Shown here piece by piece: positions 6,304 through 8,401 of a DNA stretch of 8,401 nt. Every line of letters starts with the position of its first letter. Positions within the stretch are counted from its first letter, which is position 1. The notes under the pieces were generated by a model. That model saw only the letters and a program-made list of their open reading frames with translations. It was not told the DNA's origin and ran no database searches. Position numbers and translations under genes: made by a program. The DNA is from Planctomycetota bacterium. Its GTDB lineage: Bacteria > Planctomycetota > Brocadiia > Brocadiales > Bathyanammoxibiaceae. The stretch lies in contig JAUXLO010000075.1 in assembly GCA_030623665.1 (NCBI GenBank), positions 1-8,401 of the forward strand. Reading direction: 5' to 3'.

Positions 6304-6819
6304 ATGGGAAGAATGTTATTTACTGCCACTGTGTTAATAACCGCATCCATAATGCTAACGCACAGGGCCACAGCCTTCGATAACTGGGGGGACCTTGATG
6401 CAAAGGAGGCAAAGATCATCGTCAAGCTGCTGGATGATGTATATAAGTTCTGGATTGTATTCGATACCCGTGACCATGTAGAGAACATGGGCCGCATACC
6501 CTCTGCCACAGTGACGAAAGAGGTATTTGCCGAGATGGAAAAGAAGGGCTGGCACTCAGGCCGGATCATAACCGCAACGAAAAACTTCTTCAACCCCGCC
6601 AACAGGCCCAAGGACGACTTCGAGAAAGAGGCGGTACAGGCGCTCAAAGGCGGGGCAGATTTCTTCGACAGGGTTGAGGTCGTAGAAGGCAAAAAGGTCT
6701 TCAGGGCTGCCACACCCGTGCCGATGGTAATGGAGGAATGCAGGATGTGCCACGTCACTGCGAAAGGGGACGAGTTGATGGGCGCACTGGTATATACAGT
6801 CCCACTGGCCAGAGAATAA
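6304..6819 (+). CDS. Exported single-haem c-type protein, Tll0287-like (DUF3365)
   Basis: The 171-residue protein starts with a signal peptide (Met-Gly-Arg, hydrophobic to about residue 19, likely cleaved after ATA at about 22-24). The mature part matches the Tll0287-like/DUF3365 pattern. It has a helical N-terminal segment, then SATVTKEVFAEMEKKGWHSG (about 68-87), the NPANRPKDDFEKEAVQAL segment (about 97-114) and an AATPVPM stretch. The haem-binding C146-R-M-C149-H150 follows near the C-terminus. One haem c would be attached in the periplasm. The family includes stand-alone haem proteins and sensor domains; roles in redox or small-molecule sensing have been proposed from structure. Being next to narK-like genes suggests a link to nitrogen-oxide respiration, but that is inference. 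The ATG has a good GAGAGGAA site about six bases upstream. An unusual structured leader (6191-6239) precedes it. The next gene has its own promoter, so this may be a single-gene unit. Confidence 0.88.
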   Translation: MGRMLFTATVLITASIMLTHRATAFDNWGDLDAKEAKIIVKLLDDVYKFWIVFDTRDHVENMGRIPSATVTKEVFAEMEKKGWHSGRIITATKNFFNPANRPKDDFEKEAVQALKGGADFFDRVEVVEGKKVFRAATPVPMVMEECRMCHVTAKGDELMGALVYTVPLARE

Positions 6820-6824
6820 TATCT

Positions 6825-6852
6825 TTGTTTGACACACTTTCGATGGTATAAT
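6825..6852 (+). promoter_or_regulatory. Extended -10 promoter of the first glycine-zipper lipoprotein
   Basis: TGGTATAAT at 6844-6852 is a full extended -10 element. TTGTTT at 6825-6830 lies 16 bases before it. A perfect TTGACA at 6829-6834 is also present, but only 12 bases from the TATAAT, too close for normal sigma-70 use. Transcription would begin near 6859, about 42 bases before the ATG at 6901. Confidence 0.6.
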
Positions 6853-6900
6853 TTTATGCTTTCTAAAACTATACAGGAAATTTTATAGAGGGCGAGTAAG

Positions 6901-7260
6901 ATGAGTGGCAGGATTTCCATAACAGTATGTTCTTTAGTTATAGTGCTGGCGCTCTCGGGCTGTACCGCTTCAGAGGTGGAGAAGGATACGGCCATTGGTG
7001 CGGGTGCCGGAGCGGCGTCAGGGGCTGCTATCGGTGCGGGTGTGGCTGGCCCCGTGGGTGCAGGCGTAGGCGCAGGCATAGGCGCAGGTGTGGGCGCCGT
7101 GACTGGCGCGATAGTGGGACTCGAGGGAGAAAAGAAGAAAGAGGAAAAGGAGAAGGAGGAGCTAAAGCAGCAGTTACAAGGGGAACAGCAGAAAACAGAG
7201 CAACTAGAGCAGCAAACAAAGGATGAGCAACAGCAGCTGGAATATCAACAGCAACAGTAG
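6901..7260 (+). CDS. Glycine-zipper lipoprotein with Gln-rich coiled-coil tail
   Basis: The 119-residue protein has a lipoprotein signal peptide with a clean lipobox, L18-S19-G20-C21, so Cys21 would be lipidated and the protein anchored in the envelope. Residues about 30-73 form a glycine-zipper region of repeated Gly-Ala-Gly spacing (TAIGAGAGAASGAAIGAG and on), which can make one or two tightly packed membrane helices. From about 75 a Lys/Glu-rich heptad-like segment follows, becoming Gln-rich to the end (EYQQQQ). It is a paralogue of the product at 7440 through the zipper and charged segments but lacks that protein's WVP/HYE tail. The TAG stop falls within a run of Gln-type codons, and the same frame stays open for 43 codons beyond it. 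GAGGG lies about nine bases before the ATG. A structural or membrane-stress role is possible; function is unknown. Confidence 0.8.
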   Translation: MSGRISITVCSLVIVLALSGCTASEVEKDTAIGAGAGAASGAAIGAGVAGPVGAGVGAGIGAGVGAVTGAIVGLEGEKKKEEKEKEELKQQLQGEQQKTEQLEQQTKDEQQQLEYQQQQ

Positions 7261-7268
7261 CAACGGCG

Positions 7269-7338
7269 GCAGTCCCTGCTGTCCAATATCAGGTTAATCG
7301 AATCAATACTGGGCTGGGGTGTATGCTTCAGGGACTGC
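7269..7338 (+). repeat. Long-range 10-bp inverted repeat after the first lipoprotein gene
   Basis: GCAGTCCCTG at 7269-7278 is perfectly complementary to CAGGGACTGC at 7329-7338, with 50 bases between. In RNA this would form a stem of ten pairs in the 3' untranslated region. A further AAAAAT-GT-ATTTTT palindrome follows at 7351-7364. There is no U-run directly after the stem, so it is not a classical terminator; it could stabilise or process the transcript. Confidence 0.35.
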
Positions 7339-7381
7339 GGCAATCTTTCTAAAAATGTATTTTTCTCTCCGGCCTTCTTGC

Positions 7382-7410
7382 TTGATTTCTAAGCAGGGAT
7401 GGTCTAAAAT
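7382..7410 (+). promoter_or_regulatory. Sigma-70-type promoter of the second glycine-zipper lipoprotein
   Basis: TTGATT at 7382-7387 and TAAAAT at 7405-7410 are 17 bases apart, with four and five consensus matches. The start would be near 7417, just ahead of a strong AAGGGGGTGA Shine-Dalgarno at 7421-7430. Together they imply independent, efficient expression of the gene at 7440. Confidence 0.55.
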
Positions 7411-7439
7411 TCAGAAGAGAAAGGGGGTGAGAAGCGGAT

Positions 7440-7961
7440 ATGAGTACGAAACCACTTTTGTGTCTGGTATTTGTCCTTGGGATAGCACTGGTTGGCTCTG
7501 GTTGTGAAATGACCGGAACCCAGAAGGGTACGGCTATCGGCGCGGCAGGTGGAGCGGCGGCGGGGGCCGGTATTGGCGCAGCATTTGGGGCCCCCGGGCT
7601 TGGCGCAGCGATTGGGGCTGGAGGTGGCGGTCTAATCGGCGCTCTGATTGGCGACCAGGCGGAAAAGAAGAAGCAGGATAAGGAGAAGGCAGAGCTAGAG
7701 CAGCAGTTGCAGGAGAAGGACCAACAGCTGGAGGCCGCTGAGCAGAGTGCGTCACACGAAGGAAAGACGTTCGTTCAGGGACACTACGAATACGTTAAAA
7801 AGAAGCAGTGGGTGGATACCACTAAGACTGAGCGTGTGTGGGTACCTGAGCGCGTAGAAGGGGACCGTGTAATAGAGGGTCATTACGAGGAAAAACCTAT
7901 CCCGAGCGGACACTGGCAGGAGTACGAAGAAAAGATCTGGATTCCGGACCACTACGAATAG
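7440..7961 (+). CDS. Glycine-zipper lipoprotein with WVP/HYE repeat tail
   Basis: The 173-residue protein has a hydrophobic signal peptide ending in GSGC, with Cys22 the probable lipid-bearing residue; Gly at the -3 position is a poorer lipobox than its neighbour's. Residues 31-72 form a glycine zipper (TAIGAAGGAAAGAGIGAAFG and on). A charged coiled-coil segment spans 74-102 (EKKKQDKEKAELEQQLQEK). The last 70 residues hold degenerate aromatic repeats: GHYEYVKKKQWV, ERVWVPERVEG, EGHYEEKPIPSGHWQEYEEK and IWIPDHYE at the end. WVP/HY-type repeats of this kind occur in envelope proteins of several bacterial groups, without settled function. It is a paralogue of the gene at 6901 and probably arose by tandem duplication, one copy losing or the other gaining the tail. 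A strong Shine-Dalgarno precedes the ATG, and a strong terminator follows at 7991. Confidence 0.85.
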   Translation: MSTKPLLCLVFVLGIALVGSGCEMTGTQKGTAIGAAGGAAAGAGIGAAFGAPGLGAAIGAGGGGLIGALIGDQAEKKKQDKEKAELEQQLQEKDQQLEAAEQSASHEGKTFVQGHYEYVKKKQWVDTTKTERVWVPERVEGDRVIEGHYEEKPIPSGHWQEYEEKIWIPDHYE

Positions 7962-7990
7962 TGGTTCTTCTTGAAAATACAGATTGCTTT

Positions 7991-8049
7991 CAAAAGGAAT
8001 GATGGGGGGATCTTTGCGCATGCTTCCCCTACCATTCCTTTTGCTTTTT
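7991..8049 (+). terminator. Strong rho-independent terminator after the lipoprotein genes
   Basis: CAAAAGGAATG at 7991-8001 pairs perfectly with CATTCCTTTTG at 8033-8043. After one mismatch, TGGGG (8003-8007) pairs with CCCTA (8027-8031) through one G-T wobble, and two more pairs can follow. Five T residues follow at 8045-8049. The long stem plus T-run ends the transcript from the lipoprotein gene and separates it from the gene at 8087. Confidence 0.85.
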
Positions 8050-8086
8050 GTGTCCTGTCCTTCCCCGGCCTTTCTACGTAAAGGAA

Positions 8087-8401
8087 ATGAAGAAACAAGA
8101 GGCGCAATGTAAGCCGTGGTACAGCAACGGCCTGCGTTTTGAGTGTCAGAGATGCGGGAATTGCTGCCGCGGAGAGCCGGGGTACGTCTGGGTTACCGCT
8201 GAAGAGGTTAAGACTATATCCCGCTACGTTAAGGAAGTGCCAGGCTCATTTGGCAAAAAGTATTTGCGGAAGGTCGGGCAGAGGATGAGCCTCCTTGAAG
8301 GCCCCAACGGCGATTGCATAATGTACTCAGATGGGTGCAACATATATGGGGTCAGGCCGAAGCAGTGCCATACCTTCCCCTTCTGGTCCTCCAACCTTAA
8401 G
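8087..8401 (+). CDS. YkgJ-type cysteine-cluster (Zn/Fe-chelating) protein, 3' end outside window
   Basis: The first 105 codons are present and the frame runs off the window edge. The product has the YkgJ-family cluster C20-x2-C23-x2-C26-C27 in FECQRCGNCC, followed by RGEPGYVWVT. A second set of cysteines, C77, C84 and C94, lies in GDCIMYSDGCNIYGVRPKQC, ending in the typical TFPFW. The family (CxxCxxCC) is predicted to bind zinc or an iron-sulphur cluster, is usually cytosolic, and has no settled reaction. The ATG at 8087 is the most likely start; an AAGGA lies almost against it, closer than normal. The frame is open a little further upstream into the terminator, with only a TTG as alternative. 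No promoter is evident in the short gap. Confidence 0.88.
   Translation, partial: MKKQEAQCKPWYSNGLRFECQRCGNCCRGEPGYVWVTAEEVKTISRYVKEVPGSFGKKYLRKVGQRMSLLEGPNGDCIMYSDGCNIYGVRPKQCHTFPFWSSNLK

Noticed and set aside
6829..6852. TTGACA and TATAAT both perfect to consensus.
   Set aside because: They are only 12 bases apart, too close for a standard sigma-70 promoter. The extended -10 with the TTGTTT at 6825 is a better reading.
6261..7079. 272-residue open frame on the minus strand across the haem-protein and first lipoprotein genes.
   Set aside because: The plus strand has signal peptides, a CxxCH motif, a lipobox and ribosome sites over the same bases. The Ala/Pro-rich start of the minus frame is just the reverse reading of the glycine zipper.

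Overview
This 8.4 kb window is bacterial chromosomal DNA. Lipoprotein signal peptides, Shine-Dalgarno sites, sigma-70-like promoters and a rho-independent terminator all support that. Two nitrate/nitrite transporters of the NarK family and a periplasmic c-type haem protein (Tll0287/DUF3365 type) suggest an organism with respiratory nitrogen metabolism. The YkgJ-type protein and overall gene style would fit an anammox-like planctomycete (Brocadiales) or a similar nitrogen-cycling lineage. That placement is inference from context and is not shown by any marker gene.

Layout: (1) Positions 1-183 hold a probable frameshifted gene remnant. (2) 184-1569 (-) is an IS1634-like transposase with an intact frame in which all three expected acidic catalytic positions appear lost. 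(3) 1886-2365 and 2511-2963 (+) are two paralogous small membrane proteins with invariant His/Asp/Glu residues. (4) 5644-4250 and 4217-3039 (-) are two paralogous NarK-type transporters in tandem; the upstream one carries an extra loop of about 51 residues. (5) 5645-6303 is a long region with no convincing gene. It contains a perfect 10-bp palindrome and, close to the next gene, a cluster of mutually exclusive hairpins. (6) 6304-6819 (+) is an exported single-haem protein. (7) 6901-7260 and 7440-7961 (+) are two paralogous glycine-zipper lipoproteins with different tails, followed by a strong terminator at 7991-8049. (8) 8087 to the window end is the N-terminal part of a YkgJ-type cysteine-cluster protein.

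The most unusual feature is that three unrelated gene families in a row each occur as an adjacent same-strand pair. In every pair the copies have diverged: an added leader segment, an inserted loop, or a lost tail. The NarK pair would move nitrate or nitrite across the inner membrane. The haem protein could sense or carry electrons in the periplasm, and the lipoproteins would sit in the envelope. The small membrane pair looks like a metal-dependent membrane enzyme family of unknown substrate. No complete defence or mobile system, CRISPR array, tRNA or rRNA was seen.
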